Assembly: GCF_900188245.1 (NCBI RefSeq)
Contig: NZ_FZOK01000002.1
Span: 1-64,000, forward strand
Length of the DNA: 64,000 bases
Origin: Belliella buryatensis
GTDB lineage: Bacteria > Bacteroidota > Bacteroidia > Cytophagales > Cyclobacteriaceae
Reading direction: 5' to 3'
Position numbers and translations under genes: made by a program. This document shows positions 1-9,354 of this stretch, piece by piece; within the stretch, counting starts at the first letter, position 1; every line of letters starts with the position of its first letter. The notes under the pieces are model-generated. The model searched no databases, was not told the origin of the DNA, and saw only the letters and a program-made list of their open reading frames with translations.

Positions 1-125
1 GGCAAAAGCAAACTGAGGTAATCCTTTTCTTCCAATTCTTTTTTTTAACAAAGAAAATCGATTGAACCCAATTCCCCAACTTTTAGGACTGATCCGTAGT
101 CTGGTGGCTTGTGAATAGGGCAGTT

Positions 126-166
126 AGACCTTTGAGGTGTTTTTTCTCCTAGAAGGTCTTTTTTTT
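126..166 (+). terminator. Putative intrinsic terminator
   Basis: A 7-bp stem (AGACCTT at 126-132 with AAGGTCT at 153-159) continues inward through an AGG/CCT pairing and is followed by a run of eight T. It would end transcription of a gene lying left of the window. Confidence 0.55.
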
Positions 167-453
167 GCCGCAGAGGACGATAGGGAGCACGGGGGTTGGA
201 TATTAGCTCCTAGGGATTGGAGAGATTCTAGATTTTTCGGGGGAGATTGGACATTATGGGGTCAAACCGATTAAAAAGGGGAGGAATGATGCCTAATTTC
301 TATTTTTCTACTTCACAATAGCTTCATCCACCTGATTTAATCCCCTAAGCCTCGTGCAGGTACTTGGCACTTCATGTCACTCTGATCTAGCCATCTTCCC
401 AAACTTTCTTTGGTTTATTCCTGTGTATGTGTGTCTTCACGGAAAATTTCAGC

Positions 454-461
454 TACCTTTG
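454..461 (+). promoter_or_regulatory. Candidate -7 element for era-der
   Basis: TACCTTTG matches the Bacteroidota -7 consensus TAnnTTTG exactly and lies 15 bases before the era start. No TTG sits at the expected -33 distance (only GTGT at 431-434), so the promoter is only partly supported. Confidence 0.4.
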
Positions 462-476
462 TGAAAAATTATTGTC

Positions 477-1367
477 ATGACCGAACAAACACACAAATCT
501 GGCTTTGTCAATATTATCGGGAAACCTAATGTTGGCAAGTCGACCTTGATGAATGTGCTGATCGGTGAAAGACTTTCGATCATCTCCTCCAAGGCGCAGA
601 CCACTCGTCACCGCATCATGGGTATCATCAATGATGACAACTATCAGATTGTCTTTTCTGATACCCCAGGTATGCTGAAGCCGAAGTATGAGCTGCACAA
701 AAACATGATGAGTTTTGTGCACATGTCTCTGGAGGATGCAGATGTGATCCTTTTCGTAACCGATCTATTCGAAACAGACGAAGAAATAGAAGACGTAATT
801 GAAAAGATCAACCAATCGGGTGTACCCGTGCTACTTGTCATCAACAAGATTGACCTCAGTAAAGAAGGTCAATTGGAAGCGGTGACAGCTTATTGGACTC
901 AACGCATCAAGACAGAAACGATCATTCCGATCTCTGCTACCGAAAGCTTCAACACCGAGCGTATTCTTCAGGAAATTTTAGACCGTCTTCCAGTACATCC
1001 GCCGTTTTATGATAAAGCGGAACTGACAGACAAGCCGGAGCGATTTTTCGCTTCGGAAATCGTACGCGAAAAGATTTTCATCAACTATAAAAAAGAGATT
1101 CCTTATAGCACCGAGGTCGCTATTGAGGATTTTTATGAAGAGGAAAATATCATCCGGGTACGTGCCATTATTTATGTAGAGCGAAATAGTCAAAAAGGCA
1201 TCATCATAGGTGAAGGAGGGAAAGCCCTAAAGAGAGTTGGTATTCAAGCCAGAGCCGAAATGGAAAATTTCTTTGGCAAGAAAATCTTCCTCGAGACCTA
1301 TGTCAAAGTAGAAGATGATTGGAGAAAGAACAAAAATAAGTTGAAGAAATTTGGTTACGACCAATAA
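477..1367 (+). CDS. era: GTPase Era, ribosome assembly factor
   Basis: Era is an essential GTPase that binds the 3' end of 16S rRNA through a KH domain and helps mature the 30S subunit. The 296-aa protein has the usual length. The P-loop GKPNVGKST is near residues 16-24, the G3 motif DTPG near 62, and the G4 motif NKID near 122. The C-terminal KH domain carries the GEGGKALKRVG signature near residue 245. Only 11 bases separate it from der, so the two ribosome-assembly GTPases are probably co-transcribed. Identification is secure. Confidence 0.97.
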   Translation: MTEQTHKSGFVNIIGKPNVGKSTLMNVLIGERLSIISSKAQTTRHRIMGIINDDNYQIVFSDTPGMLKPKYELHKNMMSFVHMSLEDADVILFVTDLFETDEEIEDVIEKINQSGVPVLLVINKIDLSKEGQLEAVTAYWTQRIKTETIIPISATESFNTERILQEILDRLPVHPPFYDKAELTDKPERFFASEIVREKIFINYKKEIPYSTEVAIEDFYEEENIIRVRAIIYVERNSQKGIIIGEGGKALKRVGIQARAEMENFFGKKIFLETYVKVEDDWRKNKNKLKKFGYDQ

Positions 1368-1378
1368 GAAATAAGAAA

Positions 1379-2692
1379 ATGTCAAATATAGTAGCAATTG
1401 TAGGGAGACCTAATGTAGGTAAATCTACATTTTTCAATCGTCTGGTTGAAGAAAGAAAAGCCATCGAAGACAATATGTCTGGAGTGACTCGTGACAGGCA
1501 TTATGGCCATGCACAATGGGGAGGGAAATACTTTTCTGTCATCGATACAGGTGGCTATGTCACGGGGTCGGATGATGTATTCGAAGCTGAGATCAGAAAG
1601 CAAGTTACGCTCGCCTTGGAAGAGGCTAGTGTCGTTCTTTTCGTAGTAGATTGTCATGATGGATTAACTGACTTGGATAAGGAGTTTGCCAATGTACTTC
1701 GTACCTCTAAGAAGCCAGTTTATATAGTAGCCAACAAAGCGGACAATCAGTCGCAAGTATTGATGTCTTCGGAGTTTTATGCTTTGGGCTTGGGCGACAA
1801 TGAAGTTTTTCCTATCGCCGCGATTTCAGGAAGTGGGACAGGGGAGCTGTTGGATGCCGTGATTTCCAATTTTCCAGATGAGGGAATCGAAGATCCAGAT
1901 GCAGGAATCCCTAAGATTTCTATCCTAGGTAGACCCAATGTAGGGAAGTCTTCCTTCTTGAATGCACTCTTGGGAAAAGAGCGGTCTATCGTGACTGACG
2001 AAGCAGGGACTACGCGTGATGCAATCCATACCAGGTACAAGTTATATGGTCAGGATTTTATTATCACCGATACTGCGGGGATTAGGAAGAAGGCCAAGGT
2101 CAAAGAAGATATTGAGTTTTACTCTGTGATGCGTTCACTGCGGACCCTTGAAGAATCTGATGTTATTATTGTGATGGTAGATGCATCGAGAGGCTTTGAG
2201 GCTCAGGATATGAATTTGATTTCCTTGGGCATCAAAAACAATAAGGGCATCATGATCATGGTGAATAAGTGGGATTTGATCGAAAAAGATCACAAGACCA
2301 TGGAGAAGTTTAAGAAGGATATTATGGAAAAGCTCGGTGAGAACCGTTGGATTCCGATGATCTTTACTTCTGTGATGAACAAGCAGCGAATTTTCCAAGC
2401 GATAGAATTAGCGGTGAAAGTTTACGAGAATAAAAATAGAAAAGTAGCCACTTCTAAGATCAATGATGTAATGCTTGCGGAGATCGAGAAGTATCCGCCA
2501 CCAGCATGGAAAGGAAAGTACATCAAGATCAAGTATGTCACTCAGCTTCCTACCAAGAATCCGGTGTTTGCGTTCTTCTGTAATCTTCCTCAGTATATCA
2601 AAAACCCATACACTAGATACCTTGAAAATAGGTTGAGGGAAAACTTTGAATTTGAGGGTGTTCCGATTAAAATTGTGTACAAGAAGAAGTGA
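1379..2692 (+). CDS. der: Ribosome biogenesis GTPase Der (double G domain)
   Basis: Der (EngA) acts in 50S subunit maturation and is the only bacterial GTPase family with two consecutive G domains. Both are visible: GRPNVGKST near residues 9-17 with DTGG near 57, and GRPNVGKSS near 182-190 with DTAG near 229. G4 motifs NKAD and NKWD follow. The C-terminal part is the KH-like domain, ending in a basic VYKKK tail. Length 437 aa is normal. It follows era by 11 bases and is followed by the separately promoted lipoprotein gene. Confidence 0.97.
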   Translation: MSNIVAIVGRPNVGKSTFFNRLVEERKAIEDNMSGVTRDRHYGHAQWGGKYFSVIDTGGYVTGSDDVFEAEIRKQVTLALEEASVVLFVVDCHDGLTDLDKEFANVLRTSKKPVYIVANKADNQSQVLMSSEFYALGLGDNEVFPIAAISGSGTGELLDAVISNFPDEGIEDPDAGIPKISILGRPNVGKSSFLNALLGKERSIVTDEAGTTRDAIHTRYKLYGQDFIITDTAGIRKKAKVKEDIEFYSVMRSLRTLEESDVIIVMVDASRGFEAQDMNLISLGIKNNKGIMIMVNKWDLIEKDHKTMEKFKKDIMEKLGENRWIPMIFTSVMNKQRIFQAIELAVKVYENKNRKVATSKINDVMLAEIEKYPPPAWKGKYIKIKYVTQLPTKNPVFAFFCNLPQYIKNPYTRYLENRLRENFEFEGVPIKIVYKKK

Positions 2693-2714
2693 AAAATAAA
2701 TTTTGTGCAAGTGC

Positions 2715-2744
2715 TTGACAATTACATAAACGGTTGTACATTTG
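2715..2744 (+). promoter_or_regulatory. Bacteroidota-type promoter of the acidic lipoprotein gene
   Basis: TTG at 2715-2717 and TACATTTG at 2737-2744 are separated by 19 bases, matching the -33/-7 arrangement TTG-N19-TAnnTTTG. Transcription would begin near 2750, giving a short leader before the ATG at 2777. This is one of the two clearest promoters in the window. Confidence 0.8.
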
Positions 2745-2776
2745 CGTGCTTAATTTAAGAAACAAACAAAAAAACA

Positions 2777-2974
2777 ATGAAAAAGGTATTTGCATTATTC
2801 GCTGTAGCTGGTATGCTATTCACTGCATCTTGCGGTAACAAAGAAGTTTCTGAAGAAACTGAAATCGAAGTAATCATCGAAGAAACTGAAGAAGCTACTG
2901 AAGAGGCGATCGAAGGTGCTGAAGAAGCAGTAGAAGAAATCGTTGAAGAAGTTGAAGAGACTGTAGAAGGTTAA
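2777..2974 (+). CDS. Small Glu-rich lipoprotein
   Basis: A 65-aa predicted lipoprotein of unknown function. Residues 1-18 form a signal peptide (MKKVFALFAVAGMLFTAS) and Cys19 would be the lipidated residue. The mature part is almost entirely a Glu/Ala/Val/Thr tract: 21 of its 46 residues after Cys19 are Glu, there is no Asp, and Lys22 is the only basic residue. The EE pairs recur every 3-4 residues, consistent with a charged helix. Acidic residues soon after the lipidated Cys resemble the lipoprotein export signal of Bacteroidota, so surface exposure is possible (inference). The gene has a near-consensus promoter and its own terminator, arguing that it is a real and probably well expressed gene. 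Confidence 0.8.
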   Translation: MKKVFALFAVAGMLFTASCGNKEVSEETEIEVIIEETEEATEEAIEGAEEAVEEIVEEVEETVEG

Positions 2975-3000
2975 TCAACCCATTCTTCCAAAAAATAAAG

Positions 3001-3028
3001 GCCTCTGAGAAATCAGGGGCTTTTTTTT
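3001..3028 (+). terminator. Intrinsic terminator of the acidic lipoprotein gene
   Basis: GCCTCTGA (3001-3008) pairs with TCAGGGGC (3013-3020) around a GAAA loop, with one G-U pair, and is followed by eight T. It lies 26 bases after the lipoprotein stop codon. Confidence 0.9.
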
Positions 3029-3060
3029 GCACACACAATATCAATGATTAATACTTTATT

Positions 3061-3212
3061 ATGAGTATCCTCAATGTTGCACATTATGAAAGAAGAGGCT
3101 TTACATTTTGCTGATACTCGTCAACAGCAGAAAGTCAACCGAACATGAAATCGTACATTCTCCTATGGATTGTTTGGCTTCGTGCAAGAAAGCGGATATA
3201 CATGAAAATAAA
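3061..3212. repeat. Dispersed ~150-bp repeat, copy A
   Basis: This segment is a diverged copy of 32807-32964. The two match over their whole length, with about an 8-base insertion in the other copy after the shared CTCGTCAACAG. The left ~60 bases form an imperfect inverted repeat: GAGTATC at 3063-3069 faces GATACTC at 3113-3119. No open reading frame is shared by the copies, so it behaves as a non-coding element (small mobile palindromic repeat or RNA). It lies between the acidic lipoprotein gene and gcvP. Confidence 0.75.
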
Positions 3213-3346
3213 TTCCCCTTGAAAAATAGGTTTCACATGTGACTCAAGATTTAAACACTCGAGCTTGCCTTCCATAGAGGATGGGTCAAAAAAAGACCTC
3301 AAGGGTTGTAGCAGGTAGTCCAATTCTACCAAACCCCACTAAAAAC

Positions 3347-3382
3347 AAAAAATCCCCTGTCACTTTTGACAGGGGATTTTTT
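3347..3382 (-). terminator. Terminator of gcvP (works in both directions)
   Basis: A perfect 16-bp stem (3347-3362 with 3367-3382) closes on a CTTT loop, with A/T runs at the outer ends that give a U-tract on either strand. The gcvP stop codon lies 4 bases away. Confidence 0.9.
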
Positions 3383-3385
3383 GTT

Positions 3386-6280
3386 TTACTCTGCTACTTC
3401 TGAAGCATATTCCTCAACAGGGATACAGCTACAGATCAAGTTTCTGTCTCCATAAGCAGAATCAATTCTTCTTACAGTTGGCCAGAACTTGTTACCTTTC
3501 ACATAAGGTAGTGGGTATACAGCTTTGGTTCTGCTATATGGGAATTCCCAAGTGTCAGCCAAAGCCAGTCCTGCTGTGTGAGGGGCATTTTTCAGCACGT
3601 TATTTTCTTTGTCTGCTTCACCATCATAGATTTCTTGAATCTCAGCTCTGATCGCGATCATGGCGTCACAGAATCTATCCAATTCAGATACAGTTTCTGA
3701 TTCTGTAGGTTCTACCATCAGTGTTCCCGCTACTGGGAAGGATACAGTCGGTGCGTGGAATCCATAATCCATCAAACGCTTCGCAATATCTTCAACTTCA
3801 ACACCTACTTCTTTGAAAGCCCTACAATCCAAGATCATTTCATGTGCAGCTCTTCCACCTTTTCCTGTGTAGAGAATAGGGTAGTGAGACTCTAATCTAT
3901 ATTTGATATAGTTGGCATTGAGAATAGCTAGTCTTGTTGCATTTGTCAGGCCATCTCCACCCATCATAGCGATATATGCATAAGAAATTGGCAAAATACT
4001 CGCACTTCCAAATGGTGCGGCAGAAATTGCGTGGATTGCTTGCGTGCCACCAGTTTTTACGACAGGATTGCTTGGTAGGAATGGAACAAGCTGCTTGGCT
4101 ACAGAGATAGGTCCCATGCCAGGTCCACCACCGCCATGAGGAATACAGAAGGTCTTGTGTAAGTTCAAATGACATACATCAGCGCCGATCAGACCAGGAC
4201 TGGTCAGACCTACTTGTGCATTCATATTGGCGCCATCCATGTATACCTGACCTCCATTGTCATGGATGATCTGACAAATTTCTCGGATAGCTTCTTCAAA
4301 CACACCATGAGTAGAAGGGTAAGTCACCATCAAACAAGCCAAGTTACTGCTGTGTGCTTCTGCCTTTTCTTTTAAGTCAGTGACATCTATATTTCCTTTT
4401 TCATCACATTTGACAAGGACTACTTTCATTCCCGCCATTACAGCAGATGCCGGGTTGGTTCCATGTGCAGATGTAGGGATTAGGGCGATATTTCTGTGAT
4501 GATCTCCTCTACTTTGGTGATAAGCTCTGATGACCATCAAGCCAGCATATTCACCTTGTGCACCAGAATTAGGTTGCAAAGAAGTATCAGCAAAACCGGT
4601 GATTTCTGTCAGCCAGTTTCTCAAGTTTTGGAACATTTCATAATAACCCGCTGCTTGATCTTGTGGGCAGAATGGGTGAAGTTGACCAAATTCTGGCCAA
4701 GTCACAGGGATCATTTCCGCGGTAGCATTGAGCTTCATGGTACAAGAACCCAAGGAGATCATGGAATGAACCAAGGATAGATCCTTGTTTTCCAATCTTT
4801 TGATATACCTCAACATTTCGTGCTCAGCATGGAACTGATTGAACACTGGATGTGTCAGGAAATCTGAAGTTCTAGCCAAGCCTTGAGGCAGGTTGATATC
4901 CAAGTCAGCGGTCAATGCATTCCAGTCTAAATCTACCTTCTGATTGGTAGACATGGCGAAAATCTCTACTACAGCAATAGCATCTTCCAATGTTTTGGCT
5001 TCGTCAAATGATAAGAAGATAGCTCCTGGTTCGTACCTGAAGTTCATCTCTGCCGAGAGGGCAAAAGCTTGAATTTTGGATTGCTCTACATCGTTTACTT
5101 TGATCTTGATGGTGTCAAAGTAGGATTTATTTTCTTGCTCAAAACCGAGTTTTGCCAATGCTTTTGCAGTCAATTGTGCTAATCCATGGGTTCTTGAAGC
5201 GATTTCTTTTAGTCCTTTTGGTCCGTGATAGACAGCATAGAATCCAGCCATAACAGCTAGGAGTACTTGAGCAGTACAGATGTTTGAAGTTGCCTTCTCT
5301 CTTTTGATATGTTGTTCACGGGTTTGGAGGGCCATTCTGTAGGCTTTGTTGCCATCACGGTCTACGGAGACACCGATGATTCTACCAGGGACTTGTCTTT
5401 TGAAAGCTTCTTTGGTAGCGAAAAATGCAGCGTGAGGTCCACCAAAACCCATTGGTACGCCGAATCTTTGGCTGGTACCTACAACTACGTCTGCGCCCAT
5501 TTCACCCGGAGGTGTCAAAAGCGTCAAGGCCAATAAGTCGGTTGCAAAAGCCGTCATTACATGATTTTCTTTCGCAGCAGCAACCAAGGCAGCATGGTCG
5601 ATGGCTTCACCATCAATATTTGGGTACTGAATCAAAACACCAAACAGGTCAGAATCAGTCAAATCCAATTCGGACAATGGAGCGATATGCAATTCGATCC
5701 CGATCGGCGTGGATCTGGTGATTAACAAGTCTTTGGTTTGAGGAAATATTTTTTCGTCTACAAAGAATTTGTTAGCGTTTTTCTTTTCTCTTGGCTTGGA
5801 TGCATGGAGCATGGTCATGGCTTCAGCAGCTGCGGTTGCTTCATCGAGAAGCGAAGCGTTTGCCATTTCCATCCCAGTCAATTCCATGACGGTAGTCTGG
5901 TAATTGATCAAAGCTTCCAATCTACCTTGTGCGATTTCGGCTTGGTATGGGGTGTAAGCAGTGTACCATCCTGGGTTCTCGAGGACATTTCTCAAGATTA
6001 CTCCAGGGACAATGGTGTCATAATATCCCAAACCGATAAATGATTTGAAGATTTTATTCTTAGATGCCAAAGCCTTGAATTCCTTTAAGAAGGCTGCCTC
6101 AGATTTTGCCGCCGGCAGATCTAAGGGTCTGTTCATTTGGATAGACTTTGGGATGGTCTGGTCGATCAATTCTTCCATTGATGACGCACCGATTTTTTCC
6201 AGCATCATGGAAATATCCTCAGGGGAAGGTCCATTATGCCTGTTTTCAAACTTTGTAGTAGGGGAAAGATTAATCTTCAT
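3386..6280 (-). CDS. gcvP: Glycine dehydrogenase (aminomethyl-transferring), P-protein
   Basis: The P-protein of the glycine cleavage system decarboxylates glycine using pyridoxal phosphate and passes the aminomethyl group to lipoyl-GcvH. I start it at the ATG at 6280 (964 aa) because the longer frame begins with TTG two codons earlier. The N-terminus has the family HNGPS segment. The PLP-binding Lys lies in HLNLHKTFC, about residue 709, followed by the Gly-rich loop [11 protein letters not shown]. Length is that of the fused, single-chain enzyme rather than the split GcvPA/GcvPB form. No gcvT or gcvH lies nearby, so the gene stands alone with its own promoter and terminator. Confidence 0.97.
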   Translation of the reverse strand: MKINLSPTTKFENRHNGPSPEDISMMLEKIGASSMEELIDQTIPKSIQMNRPLDLPAAKSEAAFLKEFKALASKNKIFKSFIGLGYYDTIVPGVILRNVLENPGWYTAYTPYQAEIAQGRLEALINYQTTVMELTGMEMANASLLDEATAAAEAMTMLHASKPREKKNANKFFVDEKIFPQTKDLLITRSTPIGIELHIAPLSELDLTDSDLFGVLIQYPNIDGEAIDHAALVAAAKENHVMTAFATDLLALTLLTPPGEMGADVVVGTSQRFGVPMGFGGPHAAFFATKEAFKRQVPGRIIGVSVDRDGNKAYRMALQTREQHIKREKATSNICTAQVLLAVMAGFYAVYHGPKGLKEIASRTHGLAQLTAKALAKLGFEQENKSYFDTIKIKVNDVEQSKIQAFALSAEMNFRYEPGAIFLSFDEAKTLEDAIAVVEIFAMSTNQKVDLDWNALTADLDINLPQGLARTSDFLTHPVFNQFHAEHEMLRYIKRLENKDLSLVHSMISLGSCTMKLNATAEMIPVTWPEFGQLHPFCPQDQAAGYYEMFQNLRNWLTEITGFADTSLQPNSGAQGEYAGLMVIRAYHQSRGDHHRNIALIPTSAHGTNPASAVMAGMKVVLVKCDEKGNIDVTDLKEKAEAHSSNLACLMVTYPSTHGVFEEAIREICQIIHDNGGQVYMDGANMNAQVGLTSPGLIGADVCHLNLHKTFCIPHGGGGPGMGPISVAKQLVPFLPSNPVVKTGGTQAIHAISAAPFGSASILPISYAYIAMMGGDGLTNATRLAILNANYIKYRLESHYPILYTGKGGRAAHEMILDCRAFKEVGVEVEDIAKRLMDYGFHAPTVSFPVAGTLMVEPTESETVSELDRFCDAMIAIRAEIQEIYDGEADKENNVLKNAPHTAGLALADTWEFPYSRTKAVYPLPYVKGNKFWPTVRRIDSAYGDRNLICSCIPVEEYASEVAE

Positions 6281-6337
6281 AATCAATATTGTAAAGGGAA
6301 ATTATTCGGGTTATATCCTCATTGATTTTGGGTAGTG

Positions 6338-6366
6338 CAAAGGTATAAATTATTGATTCAATACAA
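6338..6366 (-). promoter_or_regulatory. Bacteroidota-type promoter of gcvP
   Basis: Read on the minus strand, TTG (6366-6364) and TACCTTTG (6345-6338) are 18 bases apart, close to the consensus. Transcription would start about 50 bases before the gcvP ATG. I saw no conserved glycine riboswitch in the short leader. Confidence 0.7.
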
Positions 6367-6441
6367 GTTTCTACACCTAAGATTTCTACCTGCATAACCC
6401 TTCAAATTGATAAACGGTTTTAATCTGACAAGAATAATTTT

Positions 6442-6449
6442 TAAGTTTG
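6442..6449 (+). promoter_or_regulatory. Candidate -7 element of the M28 peptidase gene
   Basis: TAAGTTTG matches TAnnTTTG and lies 34 bases before the ATG at 6484. No TTG occurs at the right distance upstream, so support is partial. Confidence 0.4.
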
Positions 6450-6483
6450 ATTTCTAATATTGTCAAACCATTAGAATATACTT

Positions 6484-7980
6484 ATGAAGAGAAATTATTG
6501 GATAGCTGGACTGCTATCTTTGTGTCTGACTGCTCAAGTCAGCGCACAAGACGCCACAGCCTTGAAATATGCAGAAAAAATCACTGCGGCGGGCTTGGAA
6601 GAGAAGTTGACTTATCTCGCTTCTGATGAAATGGAAGGAAGAGATACAGGTGAAAAAGGCCAAAAAATGGCTGCAGAGTATCTTGCAAATCATTACAAAA
6701 GCCTAGGATTAGCTGGCCCAGTGAATGGGGACTACCTTCAAAAATTCAATTTGGCTTCAGTTTCTTTTTCTGATGTAAACCTCACTGTAGGCAAGCAAAA
6801 GTTGGTGAACAATGAAGACTTTGTGTTCATCGGAGACGGTGATATGAAGAAGGCCGAAAAGGCTGATCTGGTATTCTTAGGTCTAGCATCCGAAGAAAAC
6901 CTAGCTAAAGTAGATGTCAAAGGAAAGTTAGTGGGGCTTTGGGCCATTGGTGAGAGAGCACAAACTGTCGTGAGAGATGTGATGGATGCAGGTGCTGCTG
7001 GTATCGTGATCGTGACCATGGAAGGTCAAGCCAATTTTGACAGATTGGCAAACAGGTATAAATCCCTGAGTGGAAGAGGTAGACTAGGTTTCGAGCAGCC
7101 ATCTAAGCAGGAGCCGATCTTCTTGGTGAGTTCTGATAAAATGTCCTCTCTTTTTGCTACCCCAGTGGAGATTTTGAAAGAAGCTGCCAAAAACAACCCA
7201 CAATCAATCAAGTCCCAGAAAGCTTCTTATTTGATTAAGAAAGCTACCAAATTGGTTCCTACTGAAAATGTGATGGGCTACTTAGAGGGTACAGACAAGA
7301 AAGATGAAGTTTTGGTGATTTCATCTCACTATGACCATACGGGTATCGATAGCCAAGGAAGAATCAATAATGGTGCAGATGATGATGGTTCTGGAACTGT
7401 CTCTGTGATGCAGATTGCTGAGGCATTTGCAGCTGCGGCCAAAGATGGCATCAAGCCAAGAAGAAGTATCCTTTTCTTGAATGTAACAGGTGAAGAAAAA
7501 GGACTATTGGGTTCTGAATACTATGCTAACAACCCAATCTTTCCTTTGGAAAATACTGTGAACAACATCAATATCGATATGGTGGGTAGAATTGATTATG
7601 AATATCAAGATGCTGAAGACCAAGACTATGTATATGTCATCGGTTCTGAGATGCTTTCTTCACAATTGAAAGTGATCAACGAGTATAATAATATTACTTA
7701 CACTGGTTTGAAGTTGGATTACAGATATGATGCAGAGGATGATCCCAACAGATTCTACTACAGGTCTGATCATTACAACTTTGCTAAAAACAACATTCCT
7801 GTAATCTTCTTCTTCAATGGTGTTCATGATGATTACCATCAGCACACAGACACAGTGGACAAGATCGAATTCCCATTGATGACCAAAAGGGCAAAATTGA
7901 TCTTCCACACTTCTTGGGATCTAGCCAACAGAGAGCAAAGAACCCCTGTAGATGGCACGAATACGAGAACGGATAGATAA
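6484..7980 (+). CDS. Secreted M28-family zinc peptidase
   Basis: A 498-aa exported aminopeptidase-like enzyme of the M28 family. Residues 1-21 form a signal peptide ending SAQ. A protease-associated (PA) domain insert seems to occupy roughly residues 95-230. The two-zinc catalytic site is intact by eye: His282 in SSHYDHTG, the bridging Asp299 in NNGADDDGSG, the Glu337-Glu338 pair in TGEEKGLLGS, an Asp in NIDMVGR, and the late His in RSDHYNF. It probably releases N-terminal amino acids from peptides in the periplasm or outside the cell. It is transcribed alone and ends at a terminator. Confidence 0.92.
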   Translation: MKRNYWIAGLLSLCLTAQVSAQDATALKYAEKITAAGLEEKLTYLASDEMEGRDTGEKGQKMAAEYLANHYKSLGLAGPVNGDYLQKFNLASVSFSDVNLTVGKQKLVNNEDFVFIGDGDMKKAEKADLVFLGLASEENLAKVDVKGKLVGLWAIGERAQTVVRDVMDAGAAGIVIVTMEGQANFDRLANRYKSLSGRGRLGFEQPSKQEPIFLVSSDKMSSLFATPVEILKEAAKNNPQSIKSQKASYLIKKATKLVPTENVMGYLEGTDKKDEVLVISSHYDHTGIDSQGRINNGADDDGSGTVSVMQIAEAFAAAAKDGIKPRRSILFLNVTGEEKGLLGSEYYANNPIFPLENTVNNINIDMVGRIDYEYQDAEDQDYVYVIGSEMLSSQLKVINEYNNITYTGLKLDYRYDAEDDPNRFYYRSDHYNFAKNNIPVIFFFNGVHDDYHQHTDTVDKIEFPLMTKRAKLIFHTSWDLANREQRTPVDGTNTRTDR

Positions 7981-8014
7981 GATTTAGAATTCAGATTTTA
8001 GATTGATTCCAAAG

Positions 8015-8048
8015 AGCCTGCTGGACATTATGTTTGGCAGGTTTTTTT
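8015..8048 (+). terminator. Intrinsic terminator of the M28 peptidase gene
   Basis: AGCCTGCTGGAC (8015-8026) pairs with GTTTGGCAGGTT (8032-8043) using four G-U pairs around an ATTAT loop; a run of T follows to 8048. Confidence 0.75.
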
Positions 8049-8205
8049 GTTTTTGAAATGAGATTTGAGACGCAAGATAAAAGACATAAGATTCTATGGC
8101 GAACTTTGCCTCTTAGCTCACCTTTGCGAGAAACCAATAGACGCTCCATTTCCCTTTTCAATGAATATTCCTTAGCTTTAAGAGAACCCTAAACTCTGAG
8201 AAGCT

Positions 8206-8793
8206 ATGAAGTATCAACTTACTTTTATCTGTATAATGCTATTTGTCACTTTTGTAAGTGCTCAAGAAATCCCCAGCAAGGCAATCCAAATCAAAACAGC
8301 CTTGCTTGCTGCTCCTGATGAGTTGAAAGAAGGGGCAATGATTTACGGTTATGATGAAAGAGGAGATTTTATTGTTTTGAGAAAGGGGAGTAATGATTTG
8401 ATTTGCTTAGCAGATGATCCCAAGACCCCTGGGTTCAATGCTTCTTGTTATCATAAGGATTTAGATATTTTCATGGAGCGAGGTAGGCAATTGAAAAAGG
8501 AAGGGAAAAATGCCAAAGAGATTTTTGATATCAGAGAAGCAGAGGCTAAGAGTGGAAAATTGAAGATGCCAAAGGATGGGGCGACATTGTTTGTTTTGAC
8601 TGCCGATGAAGCCGATTATGATCCGAAAACAGGTGAAGTCAAGGATTCTTACCTCCGCTATGTGGTCTATATCCCATGGGCAACTTCTGAAAGCACCGGT
8701 TTGCCACTTCGCCCTTCTGGTCCAGCCATGCCATGGATTATGGATCCAGGGACTCACCGTGCACATATTATGATCAATCCGCCAAGAAATTAA
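8206..8793 (+). CDS. Secreted protein of unknown function
   Basis: A 195-aa protein that I do not recognise. Residues 1-19 are a signal peptide ending in SAQ, so the mature part is periplasmic or exported. The body has no transmembrane segment or repeats. A run near the C-terminus (STGLPLRPSGPAMPWIMDPG followed by THRAHIMI) has the look of a conserved core with a His pair (THRAH). Two Cys residues (in LICLADD and NASCYHK) could form a disulfide. It is read in the same direction as the thioredoxin gene 52 bases downstream, and the two may share a transcript. Confidence 0.75.
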   Translation: MKYQLTFICIMLFVTFVSAQEIPSKAIQIKTALLAAPDELKEGAMIYGYDERGDFIVLRKGSNDLICLADDPKTPGFNASCYHKDLDIFMERGRQLKKEGKNAKEIFDIREAEAKSGKLKMPKDGATLFVLTADEADYDPKTGEVKDSYLRYVVYIPWATSESTGLPLRPSGPAMPWIMDPGTHRAHIMINPPRN

Positions 8794-8845
8794 TGAAGGC
8801 ACTAATTGAATTCTTTTTTGGTTAGAATGCTGGAAATAGAAAATC

Positions 8846-9154
8846 ATGGCAAAGAAGAAGTTTAAAGAGGTTATTCAGAAAAATGAGGAGGCAGTGTTGG
8901 TGGATTTTTATGCGGATTGGTGTAGTCCTTGTCAGACCATGAATCCTATCCTTGAGGCAGTAGTGGCTGAGCTAGATGGGAAAGTGAAATTATACAAACT
9001 CAATGTAGATAAGAACCCACAGGCAGCACAACAGTTTGGCGTGCGCTCGATTCCGCATTATATACTTTTCAAAAGAGGGAAGATACTTTGGAGAAAAGGA
9101 GGCTACATGACCAAGAGGGATTTATTGCAGGCGATGAAGGGATTTGTGGGATGA
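8846..9154 (+). CDS. Thioredoxin with a CSPC active site
   Basis: A 102-aa cytoplasmic thioredoxin-fold protein with no signal peptide. The active site is WCSPC (Cys26 and Cys29) instead of the canonical WCGPC; Ser in this position tends to change redox potential (family knowledge). The cis-Pro follows in SIPHY. It is close to the minimal thioredoxin length. It is probably a housekeeping or substrate-specific thioredoxin. The secreted unknown upstream contains two Cys and may be cotranscribed, but a functional link is speculative. The strong hairpin at 9251-9288 follows. Confidence 0.9.
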   Translation: MAKKKFKEVIQKNEEAVLVDFYADWCSPCQTMNPILEAVVAELDGKVKLYKLNVDKNPQAAQQFGVRSIPHYILFKRGKILWRKGGYMTKRDLLQAMKGFVG

Positions 9155-9250
9155 AGTAGTCCACAGACCAGAGTCAGCAGTCCACAGTTTTCGCTGAAAT
9201 GGATAAAATTTTTTTAAGTATATATCTGTTAGGTAGTGGTTAGGTGTATG

Positions 9251-9288
9251 AAAAAACCTCCTCTGAATTTCTTCAGAGGAGGTTTTTT
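9251..9288. terminator. Bidirectional terminator between thioredoxin and M14 genes
   Basis: A perfect 17-bp stem (9251-9267 with 9272-9288) with a TTTC loop and A6/T6 ends. It separates two convergent genes and should terminate both. Confidence 0.92.
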
Positions 9289-9354
9289 CATTAGGTATTA
9301 GTCTATTTAGCTATTGTATTTGATACCTAGTAACTAATAACTAATTCACCAAAC

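Larger units (their letters stand above)
1..476. other. Intergenic region upstream of era
   Basis: No gene can be supported here. The first bases may hold the last codons of a gene lying outside the window: frame 1 stops at 19-21 and frame 3 at 63-65, but neither tail is recognisable. A terminator-like hairpin lies at 126-166 and a -7 promoter element at 454-461; both are listed separately. The rest looks like unstructured AT-rich spacer with some G-rich patches between 180 and 290. Confidence 0.5.

Noticed and set aside
3233-3242. Perfect palindrome TCACATGTGA near the end of the first repeat copy
   Set aside because: It is only 10 bp, is not shared by the second copy and is not near a promoter.
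5425-5721. Open frames on the plus strand across gcvP and other long genes
   Set aside because: They lie fully within a well-supported gene on the other strand and carry no recognisable protein features.
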